Below, piece after piece: positions 54,226 to 62,949 of a stretch of DNA of 64,000 nucleotides. The translations under genes and the position numbers were made by a program. The notes beneath the pieces are model-generated. The model was not told the DNA's origin, searched no databases, and saw only the letters and a program-made list of their open reading frames with translations. How positions within the stretch are numbered: the stretch's first letter is position 1; each line of letters opens with the position of its first letter. This DNA comes from Streptomyces sp. NBC_01591 (GTDB lineage Bacteria; Actinomycetota; Actinomycetes; Streptomycetales; Streptomycetaceae): positions 8,680,001-8,744,000 of the forward strand of contig NZ_CP109327.1 of assembly GCF_035918155.1 (NCBI RefSeq), read 5' to 3'.

Positions 54226-54238
54226 ATTCCTGAGAGTT

Positions 54239-54465
54239 CCGGTAGTACTGCTGGGTGGTCGTCAGTTGACGATGGTCCATGAGTGACTGCAGAGCATCGG
54301 GAGCGACGCCGGCGTCAGCGTGCCGCTGAGCGTAGGTGTGTCGGTAGGCGTAGGGAAAAATCTTAGCCTTGTCGAACGGCAGCATCTGGGTGACCTGGCG
54401 GTCCTTGACTGTGACCACGGTGGGGACCAGGAACTCGGGCAGTGAATCCACCCAGGTTCGACGGC
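54239..54465 (-). pseudogene. Tn554-type tyrosine recombinase, catalytic fragment up to the active-site Tyr
   Basis: Encodes WVDSLPEFLVPTVVTVKDRQ, PFDKAKIFPYAYRHTYAQRH, catalytic HxxR in YRHTYAQRHADAG, His and Tyr in SLMDHRQLTTTQQYYR. Directly afterwards comes the 4.59 kb insertion; the remainder of the gene is at 49106-49648. Upstream (N-terminal 400 residues) is lost and replaced by a membrane-protein-like piece. Confidence 0.85.
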
Positions 54466-54773
54466 GCCCGACCGCGCCGCGGACGAGGACGTAGAGAGTC
54501 ACACAGAAGGCACCGATGTTGCAGGCGACGAGCATGGTGATGAACAGCCAGTAGGTGAAGCCGTGGCCGTCGGACGAGGCGATGAGGGATCCGTAGGTGA
54601 GGCTGATGAAGATGCCGGTGCCGGTGAGCCCGACAGCAGGTCCCGGCTCGTCGGCCACTACATGACCGGCACCTTCGACGACTGGAACGCCGTGTCTGTG
54701 GTTCGAGGGCAGGGCTCTGGATGCTGCCGAAAATAGGTGACTTGCCCTGTCTGCGATATGCGAGCATGCGGCC
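54466..54773. other. Relic of a membrane-protein gene and intergenic DNA
   Basis: On the minus strand two hydrophobic segments appear (GTGIFISLTYGSLIAS and FTYWLFITMLVACNIGAFCV) in frame with the recombinase piece, apparently a fused scrap of a transporter. No start site. The promoter for the plus-strand gene at 54774 must lie here. Confidence 0.4.
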
Positions 54774-55634
54774 ATGAACAAGCAGTGTGAGCCGGAGCCG
54801 GAGCCGGAGGACGAGACGCTCGGAGGAATAGACCTTTCCCGGATTGTCCTGCCGGACCTGTCTGGCTTCTACAAGTCGATCCTCAATCCGTACCGTGAGC
54901 AGCAGAGTCATCTGTCAAGGCTCGTTGCCGGGCTTGCCGTCCCACGTGTGGCCATCCCAACCTCGGAACTCACCGCCGCGGTAGAGGCCATGCGTTTCGA
55001 CATGGTTGACCTGACTGGTTTCAACGACGCGATCACACGGGCCCTCGCACCGCTTACAGCTGCGACCTTCCAGACCGCGCGTTGGCACCAGGTCTTCTCC
55101 TCGCTGGCCGAAGCAGCCCGGAGTATCTACCCGGAGAACCTGCGAGAGCTGGCGCCCAGGCTCGACGAGATGGAGACGCTCCTTGTCGATGAGGGGATCC
55201 CGCTCATGTGGGTTCCCGGACCAAGCACGGTTCAGGTTCTCCTGGAGGCTCCCGACGCCGCTGCCCGCAGACGGCTCATCGGGCAGCGCTGGAATGGCAT
55301 CGTCAACAGCTGCGAGGATGCCCTGGAAGAGGTTAGGCACCCCGACCTTCAGGATGTCCGTAGCTTCGCCCTGGACGTCGTGGACGCGTTGCGGGACGGC
55401 CACACCAGCGCGGCCCAGGCCCTGGCGACCAACCTGCTTGACTCCATCCTCCAGCGCCACCTCAGCCAGGCACTGAGAGTCGAGCTCACGAGGAACGACT
55501 TCAAGAAGAATGGTGCCAAGTTCAAGCTGGACGCCTACAAGTTCAGGACGGCCTGCACGTTCGCCCCTGTCTGGTACGCGCACGCCAAGTACTTCCCGGC
55601 GAACGGAGGCACGATCGGAAGATTTCAAGTCCAG
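54774..55634 (+). pseudogene. Hypothetical helical protein, interrupted by IS3
   Basis: 286 native residues: an acidic start (MNKQCEPEPEPEDETLGGID), DLSGFYKSILNPYREQQSHL, VFSSLAEAARSIYPENLREL, IPLMWVPGPSTVQVLLEAPD, VLEEVRHPDLQD-type helices, and RTACTFAPVWYAHAKYFPAN. IS3 interrupts after GGTIGRF. The missing end, HGVSKAQYSRINTVYALMLV, is at 57137-57272. This protein type is common in Streptomyces, often near mobile or defence genes, but I cannot name a function. Confidence 0.75.
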
Positions 55635-55650
55635 TGAGACGGTCGTGACG

Positions 55651-56719
55651 CTATGAGGTTTGTGGTGCGGGTTCCCTGCGTTTGGCCGGGTCGTTGATCC
55701 AGGCCGTCTGGGGTATCTCGGGTGGTCTGGGGCGGCGGCCGAAGCGTTCGGGGTGGCGGGCGTATGCCTCGGCGAGGGTGACCGCGCGCTGGTCGCGGAC
55801 TTCCTCGGCGGTCCCGAAGTGGACGGAGGCTGGTGTGTGCCAGCCGATACCCGAGTGCCGGTGCTCATGGTTGTAATACGCGATGAACGCGTCGAACCAC
55901 TCGCGGGCGTGGGCCAGCGAATCGAACCGTTCAGGATAATCCGACATGTACTTCGTGGTCTTGAACTGGGCCTCGCTGTAAGGGTTGTCGTTGGAGACCT
56001 TCGGCCTCGAGTGCGACCGCGTCACGCCCAGATCGATCAGTAGTTGGGAGACCTTCTTCGACGTCATCGAGGTGCCGCGGTCCGCGTGCACGGTCTGGGG
56101 CACGATGCCGTTGCGGGCGATGGTCTCGCGGATCAGCTCCTCGGCCCGCACAGCTGATTCGGCTCGCTCGACGGTGTGGCCGACGATATACCGGCTGAAG
56201 ATGTCGATGATCACGTAGGCGTGATACCAGACGCCCTTGGCCGGCCCGGCCGCCTTGGTGATGTCCCAGGTGAACACCTGCGAGGGCCCGGTGGCGACCA
56301 GCTCGGGCACCGCCTTGGCGGGATGGGTGGCCTGCCGTCGGCGCTCACCGGACTGATCCTGCTCGCGCAGGATCCGGTACATCGTCGAGACGGAGCAGTG
56401 ATAGCGCCCGGCATCCAGCTCGCGGGCCCAGATCTGCGCGGGCGCCAGCTCGGCGTACTCGTCGCCGTTCATCAACTCGAGTACCGCAGAACGCTCTTCG
56501 GCCGTCAGGGCCGACGGCTGCATCTGTGGGGCACGTGTTCTGCGTGGTGGTGGGGGCCGGAGCCGACGGTAATGCGTGGCGCGGGAGCGGCCGGTCAGCC
56601 GACAGGCGGCCGTGATGCCCAGCTGAACCTCGACGCTGGTGAACGCCTCGTCCACGACAGGGTCGGCGGCAGGCTTCAGTCCGCGCTCTCGGAGATCATT
56701 TCCAAGAGCGCGGAAGCTT
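55651..56719 (-). CDS. IS3-family transposase OrfB, reached by -1 frameshift
   Basis: About 340 residues in the -1 frame from orfA. HTH part EVQLGITAACRLTGRSRATH; rve core with Asp in QVFTWDITKAAGPAKGVWYH, Asp in VHADRGTSMTSKKVSQLLID, and Glu in VSNDNPYSEAQFKTTKYMSD; end IAYYNHEHRHSGIGWHTPAS. The open frame has no good start of its own before about 56719, consistent with OrfAB production by slippage at the A-run GGGAAAAG (56718-56724 on the plus strand). Confidence 0.9.
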
Positions 56720-57059
56720 TTCCCATCACCTCGAGTGCGGCCTTGTTCCGTGCCAGGTCCCTCTGCAACCGCTCCACCTGCTGCCGCAGCTTTTCGTTCT
56801 CCACCTCCGCGGCGGACTTCTTCGCACGGGCCGGGCTGGTCCGGCGGTCGACCAGGTTTTCCAGGGCCCCGGCATCCCGGGCGGCCCGCCACTCCTTGAC
56901 ATGCGAGTGGTAGAGCCGTTCCCTGCGCAGGACCGCACCCTTCTCGTTCCTGGGCGCGGCGTCGTACTCGGCGACGATTCGCAGCTTGTACTCCGAGGTG
57001 AAAGTGCGGCGCTTCGGCCTCGGCGCCGGCTCGGACCCGACGGGCTCTGTACTGGGCAT
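56676..57059 (-). CDS. IS3-family transposase OrfA
   Basis: 127 residues. HTH_Tnp_1: RRTFTSEYKLRIVAEYDAAP, GAVLRRERLYHSHVKEWRAA, then a coiled coil ENEKLRQQVERLQRDLARNK. Ends SALLEMISESAD, 43 bases beyond the probable slippage site GGGAAAAG, where ribosomes can shift to the orfB frame. Confidence 0.9.
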   Translation of the reverse strand: MPSTEPVGSEPAPRPKRRTFTSEYKLRIVAEYDAAPRNEKGAVLRRERLYHSHVKEWRAARDAGALENLVDRRTSPARAKKSAAEVENEKLRQQVERLQRDLARNKAALEVMGKASALLEMISESAD

Positions 57060-57136
57060 AAGGGACGGTTCTCCTGTCGTGCCCTCTCAGGCTAACCCCG
57101 CAGAACGGGATGTCTCACCCAAGGCTGACAGAGAGG

Positions 57137-57272
57137 GATCCCCCGCACGTTCGGTAGACACCCCAGTGCCCACGGAGTCTCCAAGGCCCAGTACTCGCGT
57201 ATCAACACCGTGTACGCCTTGATGCTCGTCACCTCAGTGACCAAGCTCTTCGACACCGAGCTGCCTCACTGA
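57137..57272 (+). pseudogene. C-terminal end of the hypothetical gene split by IS3
   Basis: Reads GIPRTFGRHPSAHGVSKAQY, SRINTVYALMLVTSVTKLFD and stop. Its pattern (PxxFxRHxSAHxVSxxQYxRxNxVxALMLVTS) is the usual end of the protein that begins at 54774. Confidence 0.7.
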
Positions 57273-57440
57273 GGCGGAAGCGCCGGCAGTGGGATGGCTG
57301 ACATGGGCCGGTCTTTGCTGGGGCAGGGGAAAAGGGGACTTCGGGCAAGACCGGTCGTACGGGGCCGGCACACGGCACGGGCCCGGTCCTTCGACGGAGC
57401 GGAAGGCCGGGCCCGAAGTCTCACGGAGGCGGGGGATCAG

Positions 57441-57942
57441 TCAGAGCCCTTTCGACGTGACCCAGGGCCAGAAAGGGCACGAACGGCGTGGCGCCCCCTT
57501 GGAATTGAGATCTGCCGGATGCCGAAGGGGAACTCGAAGAAGTTCCTCTGGGAGCTGAGGATCCAGTACGGCGACGTCCGCGTCGCCGTACGGGGCGGCC
57601 CGCAGCGCCGGAAGGATGTCGAGCACCTTCTCGCCGGAGGCGAGCAGCCGGGCCTCCTCGTGCGAGGGGCCCCGGGGCGGGGGGCGTCGTCCGGGTCCTC
57701 TGTGTCCCACGGGTACGCCTCGGTCTGCAGCACCGCACCGACGGGAGGCCGGTCCCGGTTGGCCTGGCCGCTGACGCTGCCCCAGTTGAGGCTCGCGTTG
57801 ACGCAGAGGTTCCCCGCGAGGAGCGCCCACGGGGTCCGGACCACACGCTCTCGCGCCAGCTCGACCGCGAGCCGGCCGAACGCCTCCGACCGCACGAGAG
57901 TTGGTGCCGGGGGCGGGATGAAGGCGTCGGTCCAGATTCCCA
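57441..57942 (-). pseudogene. Unidentified conserved protein, frameshifted
   Basis: Starts MGIWTDAFIPPPAPTLVRSE and GRLAVELARERVVRTPWALL, AGNLCVNASLNWGSVSGQAN, to TEAYPWDTEDPDDAP. The next natural piece, SHEEARLLASGEKVLDILPA and LRAAPYGDADVAVLD, is one frame over, so an indel near 57680 breaks it. The last part is again best in the first frame. Family not recognised. Confidence 0.5.
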
Positions 57943-58309
57943 TGCCCCTTCTTATAGCAACGGGCCACGGCCCGGCGCGCCGCGGCATCACGTGAGGCTG
58001 AAGGAGAGGGTGTCCTGCGTGTACCCGTCGGCTCTGTGCTTTGCATACGACCACTGCTCATGCTCGAATTCGAGTTTCTCCGTGAGCTCCTTCCGGTTGC
58101 GCGGCCAGCAGCATGCGTGCCACCCGACGTGCCGAGCGCTGGCCTGCGGTGGCGTATACGGGACAGCCCTAAGGCGTTGTCCAATAGTCTATGCAGGTAG
58201 GTGACGGCGGCTCAGCTCTACCAAGCGTCCGAGTGGCACGATCCGGTGTCTGTGCTGTTCGCCAGGAGCCAGAAGGCGGCCGCATGGGGTTGTGACGGAG
58301 GGGGAAGCA
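57943..58309. other. Intergenic stretch
   Basis: No gene was recognised. It leads into a low-GC patch with the small membrane protein gene; the promoter of that gene probably lies at about 58170-58290. Confidence 0.35.
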
Positions 58310-58552
58310 GTGACTGACAAGCAAGTAGGGTTATTCCTCTTAGTTAGCACCGCAACATTTCTCGTCTTGCATTCTTTGGATAAAGGTGACGGATCCCTAG
58401 CAATCTTCATCGGTCTATTGGCGGCAGTCGGTGTATGGCTCTACCCGGACAATATCGACGAGGGCCCTAAGCGCTCTATTTTTACCGTAGCTGCTGAAAT
58501 CGCAGGGGTCGTCGGAGTGGTGTTAGCCGTTATCGAGTTTGCCAAGAAATAG
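58310..58552 (+). CDS. Small three-helix membrane protein, TTA-codon-rich
   Basis: 80 residues from GTG 58310, preceded by GGAGGGGG; the in-frame GTG at 58292 is less well placed. Three hydrophobic segments: VGLFLLVSTATFLVLHSL, LAIFIGLLAAVGVWLY, and IFTVAAEIAGVVGVVLAVI, with a short NIDEGPKRS loop. It uses three TTA leucine codons and many A/T-ending codons, very unlike its neighbours, indicating recent transfer and dependence on the bldA tRNA. Function unknown; size and topology suit a phage or toxin-immunity type protein. Confidence 0.6.
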   Translation: MTDKQVGLFLLVSTATFLVLHSLDKGDGSLAIFIGLLAAVGVWLYPDNIDEGPKRSIFTVAAEIAGVVGVVLAVIEFAKK

Positions 58553-58590
58553 GCAATGGGGAGGTCTGAACCGCCGACTTATATGGGGAA

Positions 58591-59960
58591 AGCGGGACGC
58601 GGTCGGGTTGGCCGCTCGTAGCGTGCCGTAGGACGCCAGTCCGGGTGACTCGTGAACCGTCTGCCGCTCTTCGGGGCTGGCTCTCCCGGGGTATGTCGCC
58701 GGTCCGGTGTCCGTCCGCGGTCTGACTCAGCAGAGGCGTGTCCCGGCCAGGTTGGTTCCGGAAGTCGGCGTGTCGACCGTGGCTGTCCCCGTCGTCCGAC
58801 TGTGAGGAATCAGGTCCCGTGATACTGCTCGGTGTCGACCCACACAAGTCCACCCACACCGCCACCGCCGTCGAGCCGGTCTCGAACCAGCAGGTCGGGT
58901 CGATGCGGATCGAGGCCAGTCTGGCGGACTACCGGCGGCTGCTGGCCTGGGCCAAGCGGTGGCCACAGCGGAAGTGGGCTGTGGAGAACGCCAACGGCCT
59001 GGGCCGGCATCTCGCCCAGTGGCTCATCGCCCGCGGTGAGAGCGTCGTCGACGTGCCTGCCGCGGCGACCAGCCGGGTGCGCGAACTTTCCCGCGGTGGA
59101 CGGCGTAAGAACGACCAGATAGACGCAGCGGCCGCAGCCACCGTTGCTTATCTGCAGGGAGAAGGGCGGGATCTCGCGCCCGAGGATCACACCACGGCGC
59201 TGGCCCTCCTGGACGAACGGCGTGTGAACCTGGCCCAGGCCCGGGTGCGCACGGTCAACCAGCTCCACGCGCTGCTGCGTGACCTGCTGCCCGGCGGCGC
59301 CCCGCCACAGCTGTCCGCGGACCTGGCCGCCAAACTGCTGCGATCCGTCCGCCCCGCCGGCGATATCGAGACCGTCCGGAAGGACATCGCCTGGGACCTG
59401 GTCGCCGAGATCCGGAAACTGGACAAGCAGCTCACGGACAACGCTGCCCGGATGCAGAGCCTGGTAGAGGCATCGAGCAGCACGCTGATGGACACCCCGG
59501 GCATCGGGCCGGTCATGGCCGCTCGGCTGATCGGCCGCACCGGACGGGCTCACCGCTTCTCCACCTCGGCGGCATTCGCGAACTATGCCGGTGCCGCCCC
59601 GGTGGAGATCGCCAGCGCGGACAAAGCCCGCCACCGGCTCTCCCGCTCCGGCGACCGCCAGCTCAACTCCGTCCTCCACACCATCGCGGTCGTGCAGATA
59701 CGGATGCCGAAATCACCCGGACACGCCTACTACCAGCGCAAACTCTCCGAGGGTAAGACGCCGAAGGAAGCGAAGCGGTGCCTGAAACGCCGCCTGGCCG
59801 ACCACGTGTGGCGCGTCATGATCGCCGATGAGCGAAAAGCCAAGCCGCTCCCTATCCAAGGGACTTGACAAGACACAGAGGCACCCCGGGTTCGGTAGAG
59901 ATCTCAGCTTGTTGTTGGGGCTCGATCTGTCCAGTTCCACCCTTCGATGCCTGTCCGGTC
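58591..59960. mobile_element. IS110-family element III
   Basis: Left limit at 58591, where a 60-bp block shared (59/60, inverted) with 7540-7599 begins. The right limit is not fixed and lies between the transposase stop (59868) and the serine hydrolase stop (60000). The 228 bases before the transposase start form the expected guide-RNA region. Confidence 0.75.
58819..59868 (+). CDS. IS110-family transposase III
   Basis: 349 residues from GTG 58819. DEDD domain: ILLGVDPHKSTHTATAVEPV, KWAVENANGLGRHLAQWLIA and RRKNDQIDAAAAATVAYLQG; Tnp_20 domain: MDTPGIGPVMAARLIGRTGR, FANYAGAAPVEIASADKARH, RLSRSGDRQLNSVLHTIAVV. Intact. It is a different subgroup from elements I and II (shorter, with the AAPVEIASADK-type serine block). 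Confidence 0.93.
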   Translation: MILLGVDPHKSTHTATAVEPVSNQQVGSMRIEASLADYRRLLAWAKRWPQRKWAVENANGLGRHLAQWLIARGESVVDVPAAATSRVRELSRGGRRKNDQIDAAAAATVAYLQGEGRDLAPEDHTTALALLDERRVNLAQARVRTVNQLHALLRDLLPGGAPPQLSADLAAKLLRSVRPAGDIETVRKDIAWDLVAEIRKLDKQLTDNAARMQSLVEASSSTLMDTPGIGPVMAARLIGRTGRAHRFSTSAAFANYAGAAPVEIASADKARHRLSRSGDRQLNSVLHTIAVVQIRMPKSPGHAYYQRKLSEGKTPKEAKRCLKRRLADHVWRVMIADERKAKPLPIQGT

Positions 59961-59999
59961 TGCTGAGCGCCCGGCGTCGCGAACGCGGCACGCGGCTGC

Positions 60000-61088
60000 T
60001 CAGTTGCCGACCAGGGCGTCGTGGATGGCCCACCCCATGTCGCCGGCGCACCAGCTGATGTTGCCGAGGACTGCGACGTCCAGGCCCTGCTGCGGGTAGT
60101 GATAGAGGCGGGCGCTGGCCCCGTCCTCCTCGCCCGTGTGGCCCCAGCGGACGATGGTTCCTTCGTCGTCGAGGATGTGGGTGAGGCCGAAGCCGTACAT
60201 CCACTGGTAGCCGCGGACCTTCTCCTCACGCTCGTCGACCTGCGGGGTCAGAGCCAGGCGCGTGGTCTCCTCGTTCAGCAGCCGCCCGTGGCGCAGTGCG
60301 TGGGCGAAGGCCGTCAGATCGGCGGCGCTACAGGTAGCCCCTCCGTCGGCGGCGGCCCCGGGGGTGGTCGCGTAGTGATTGGTCCGGTACGGGGTGGGGC
60401 TGCCGGCGGTGGTGAGGTATCCCTCGGCAATGTCCGGCCCCAGGTCGTCCAGGGCCGGGAATCCTGCCGCGCTCATTCCGGCACGGGCGAATACATCGTC
60501 GGCGATGACCTCCTCGAAGGAGCGGCCGGTCACCGATTCGATGAGCAGGCCGAGCAGGATGTAGCCGGCGCCGTTGTACAGATGACGCTCCCCGGGAGGG
60601 AAGTGGGGCTGCTTACCGGCGAACAGCGACAGGTAGTCCTTGTTGCTCCGCAGCAGGTAGAGCGGGTGGGAGGAGGTCAGGGCGGCCCATTCGGCCTCCC
60701 AGTCGTCGCTGCCCTCCTCGAACCAGTCGCCGATGCCCGCCGTCATCGTCAGGGCGTGGTGGACCGTGACACGCGGATCGAGCTGGGGCATGTGCTCTTT
60801 CACGAAGCCCACCAGCGCGTCGTCGAGGCAGACCTGCTTCCGCTCGACGAGCTGCAGGACGGCCACCGCTGTGAACATCTTGGACACCGACGCCACCCGG
60901 AATCGCGTGTCGCACGTGTTCGGTATGGACCACCGCCGTGACGCCATCCCGAACGCGCGGGTGAATACCGGCTCCCCGTGACGCGTGACCCGGACCGTGC
61001 CGGAGAACCCCCTTTCCTGCGCCACTGCGGAGACGGCCTCCTCCAGGCAAGCCGGATCGAATCCGTCAGCCCTCGTCACGATCGTCAC
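60000..61088 (-). CDS. Serine hydrolase of the beta-lactamase class C / penicillin-binding-like family
   Basis: 362 residues. Active-site SxxK at 67-70 (RVASVSKMFTAV), second motif YxN at 171 (RHLYNGAGYILLGLLIES), and third motif His-Thr-Gly at 317-319 (VRWGHTGEEDGASARLYHYP). No signal peptide, so cytosolic: probably an esterase, D-aminopeptidase or transesterase rather than a beta-lactamase. Complete. No operon partner. Confidence 0.9.
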   Translation of the reverse strand: MTIVTRADGFDPACLEEAVSAVAQERGFSGTVRVTRHGEPVFTRAFGMASRRWSIPNTCDTRFRVASVSKMFTAVAVLQLVERKQVCLDDALVGFVKEHMPQLDPRVTVHHALTMTAGIGDWFEEGSDDWEAEWAALTSSHPLYLLRSNKDYLSLFAGKQPHFPPGERHLYNGAGYILLGLLIESVTGRSFEEVIADDVFARAGMSAAGFPALDDLGPDIAEGYLTTAGSPTPYRTNHYATTPGAAADGGATCSAADLTAFAHALRHGRLLNEETTRLALTPQVDEREEKVRGYQWMYGFGLTHILDDEGTIVRWGHTGEEDGASARLYHYPQQGLDVAVLGNISWCAGDMGWAIHDALVGN

Positions 61089-61112
61089 CGCAGACCCCTC
61101 ACAGAAGAAAGT

Positions 61113-61349
61113 TCACCAGTCATCGGTGATGATGATCGTCACCAGTCCGCCTGCGAGCAACCGCTTTACCCTGACCGCACGCGCCGCGGGGAGAGTGTCG
61201 CCCCAACCCGCCTCGGCCGCCGGTCCGTTGACCGCGACGTACATTCCGTCACCTCGCGGATCGCGTGTCGTCGGTATCCCCTCCGGCCCCGCGGTGGAGC
61301 CGCTGCCCCCCGAGCCCGCGACCGCCTTCAAGGGCCGCAGGTCGACGGA
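61113..61349 (-). pseudogene. Unidentified gene, C-terminal part cut by IS6 copy B
   Basis: Minus-strand frame VDLRPLKAVAGSGGSGSTAG, RGDGMYVAVNGPAAEAGWGD, ARAVRVKRLLAGGLVTIIIT, stop after DDW. The repeated Gly/Ser stretch and clean stop suggest a real gene. Its first codons overlap the IS6 left repeat, so the N-terminus is lost. Family not recognised. Confidence 0.4.
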
Positions 61350-62212
61350 CGGCACTGTCACGTTGGCTGACGGGTGGGATGATCTTCGGGTTGATCATGG
61401 TGGAGGGGGTTGTCCGTGGACAGTACGCCGCCGTCGTACAAGGGGCACCGGTACCCGGTCGAGGTGATCTCCCACTGCGTGTGGCTGTACTTCCGGTTCC
61501 CGCTCAGCTTCCGCGAGGTCGAGGAGCTGATGCTCGAGCGCGGCGTCATGGTGTCCTACGAGACGGTGCGCCGGTGGTGCCTGAAGTTCGGCCAGGCCTA
61601 CGCGAACAGCCTGCGGCGCCGCCGTCCTCGGCCCGGCGATAAATGGCACCTGGACGAGGTCTTCATCAAGGTCAACGGCGAGGTGAAGTACCTGTGGCGG
61701 GCCGTCGACGTCGACGGCAACTTGCTCGACATCCTGATCCAGAACCGCCGCGACAAGGCCGCGGCCAGGCGTTTCTTCCGCAGACTCCTCAAAGAGACCG
61801 GCACGGTGCCGCGGGTGGTCGTCACCGACAAGCTCCGCTCCTACAGCGCCGCCCACCGCGAGGTGATGCCCTCGGTCGAGCACCGCTCCCACAAAGGACT
61901 GAACAACCGGGCGGAGAACTCGCACCAGCCCACCAGGCAGCGCGAGCGCGCGATGAAGGGCTTCCGCAGCGTCGGTGGCGCCCAAAGATTCCTGGCCGCG
62001 TTCAGCGGTATCTCGCCCCACTTCCGACCCGGCCGTTACCACCGCACCGCACCCGACCACCGCCTCGAGATGACCGTCCGCTTCACGATCTGGGACCAGA
62101 TCACCGGCACCGCCGGCCTGCCCGCCACGGCCTGACCGACAGCCGACAGCCGCCTCGACCACGCCCTGACGCACCGCCAGACGCCTATACCCCCGACAAC
62201 GTGACAACGCCC
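61350..62212. mobile_element. IS6-family element, copy B
   Basis: Inverted repeats GGCACTGTCACGTTG (61351) and, in complement, GGGCGTTGTCACGTTG (ending 62212). Same orientation as copy A at 4226-5092 and fragment C at 34517-34746. No matching 8-bp target duplication. Confidence 0.88.
61416..62135 (+). CDS. IS6-family transposase
   Basis: 239 residues from GTG 61416 (GGAGGGGG six bases upstream); a TTG at 61410 is an alternative. Same motifs as copy A: SYKGHRYPVEVISHCVWLYF, Asp in KWHLDEVFIKVNGEVKYLWR, Asp in VVVTDKLRSYSAAHREVMPS, Glu in NNRAENSHQPTRQRERAMKG. Intact. Differences from copy A (for example MVSYETVRRWCLKFGQAYAN) show they are not recent duplicates. Confidence 0.93.
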   Translation: MDSTPPSYKGHRYPVEVISHCVWLYFRFPLSFREVEELMLERGVMVSYETVRRWCLKFGQAYANSLRRRRPRPGDKWHLDEVFIKVNGEVKYLWRAVDVDGNLLDILIQNRRDKAAARRFFRRLLKETGTVPRVVVTDKLRSYSAAHREVMPSVEHRSHKGLNNRAENSHQPTRQRERAMKGFRSVGGAQRFLAAFSGISPHFRPGRYHRTAPDHRLEMTVRFTIWDQITGTAGLPATA

Positions 62213-62269
62213 GATGCGGCCCAGGCCGCCAATCGGGAACTGACCAGCGCGCTGAAACATCGTGATTGA
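62213..62269 (+). pseudogene. DUF6262/TnpC-like gene, 3' fragment
   Basis: Encodes DAAQAANRELTSALKHRD and stop, which matches the end of the DUF6262 protein at 48591 (DASRAANRELTRSLNYRP). It starts at the IS6 right repeat, so IS6 copy B replaced the rest of the gene. Confidence 0.65.
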
Positions 62270-62470
62270 CGGGGAGTTATATGCGGCGAGAATCAGCCAT
62301 TCTGCTACATGTGTTCGGCAACCGACGAATCAGTCCTCACGGAAATCATACAGGTTGTGCCCTATCTCGGCGCTGATCCGCTCTCGCGAGCGCTTACGGA
62401 AAGCAGTCAAGCGTGATCGTTGAGTGGCCGCAGAATGTTCGATCCACGTCATCACGACTCCAGGCAGGCC
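62270..62470. other. Intergenic stretch
   Basis: No gene or clear signal recognised; somewhat lower GC than the surroundings. Confidence 0.35.
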
Positions 62471-62836
62471 CTAGTGCTCGGCGTCGACGCGGGAGACGTG
62501 GTACTGGCGGATCTGCCAGCCGGCGTTGTCGAGGCGGAGGACCAGCGACAGATGTACATGGGCCTCCCAGTCGTGCGCGTCGCCGAACGTGACGTCCGCG
62601 AAGCCTCCGGCGACCTGCTCGCCGATCGTGTATGTGTGCAGGATCGTTGCCTCGGCCCTTCGGTCGGCCGGTACGGCTGTGTAGTAGCCCCGCACCGCGT
62701 CCCGGCCGGTGAGGACGGCGGGTCCGAAGCCCTGGAAGAGGGTGTCCGGGGTGAACAGATCGGCCATGGTGTCGGGCTGGTGGCCGTCGAAAGCGGCCTT
62801 CCAGCGCCGAAGGACGTCATGCATCGGGTGGGTCAT
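62471..62836 (-). CDS. SnoaL/SgcJ-like NTF2-fold protein
   Basis: 121 residues from ATG 62836; ATG 62851 would add five. HDVLRRWKAAFDGHQPDTMA, LFTPDTLFQGFGPAVLTGRD, AVRGYYTAVPADRRAEATIL, HDWEAHVHLSLVLRLDNAGW and IRQYHVSRV: the full DUF4440/SgcJ-EcaC type cone fold. Divergent from the TetR gene, with 141 bp between them, so probably its target. Ligand unknown. Confidence 0.85.
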   Translation of the reverse strand: MTHPMHDVLRRWKAAFDGHQPDTMADLFTPDTLFQGFGPAVLTGRDAVRGYYTAVPADRRAEATILHTYTIGEQVAGGFADVTFGDAHDWEAHVHLSLVLRLDNAGWQIRQYHVSRVDAEH

Positions 62837-62949
62837 TGCTTTAGCTCTCATCTGCGCGTGGGTGTGCGGGCAGCGGCTCCAGCTGCGGACGGTCGCGGAT
62901 TGCGACCGAGTGGTCCCGCGGAGTTGCTAGCCGACCGGTCCAGTACAAA

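Larger units (their letters stand above)
49649..54238. mobile_element. 4.59 kb insertion into a tyrosine recombinase gene: integrase, HTH and zinc-ribbon protein unit
   Basis: Limits are set by the split recombinase frame (…QQYYR | VGEKRK…). It contains an integrase, an XRE-type HTH gene, an 818-codon zinc-ribbon protein and a 141-codon gene, all on the minus strand with overlapping ends. TTCTCGCC occurs at 49638-49645 and 54207-54214, near both limits, and a 13-bp inverted repeat lies inside the right limit. No IS-type terminal repeats were seen. I do not know a named family with this gene set. Confidence 0.75.
55635..57116. mobile_element. IS3-family element (second, different subgroup)
   Basis: Contains orfA and orfB on the minus strand. 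TGAGAC begins the left end at 55635 and, in complement, the right end at about 57117; the exact right end could be up to 20 bases further. Inserted in the hypothetical gene 54774-57272. Confidence 0.8.

Noticed and set aside
4226..62212. A composite transposon bounded by two direct IS6 copies (A and B)
   Set aside because: The copies differ at many residues and have no matching target duplications, so they are unlikely to have moved the 58 kb together; a third truncated copy at 34.5 kb also argues against it.
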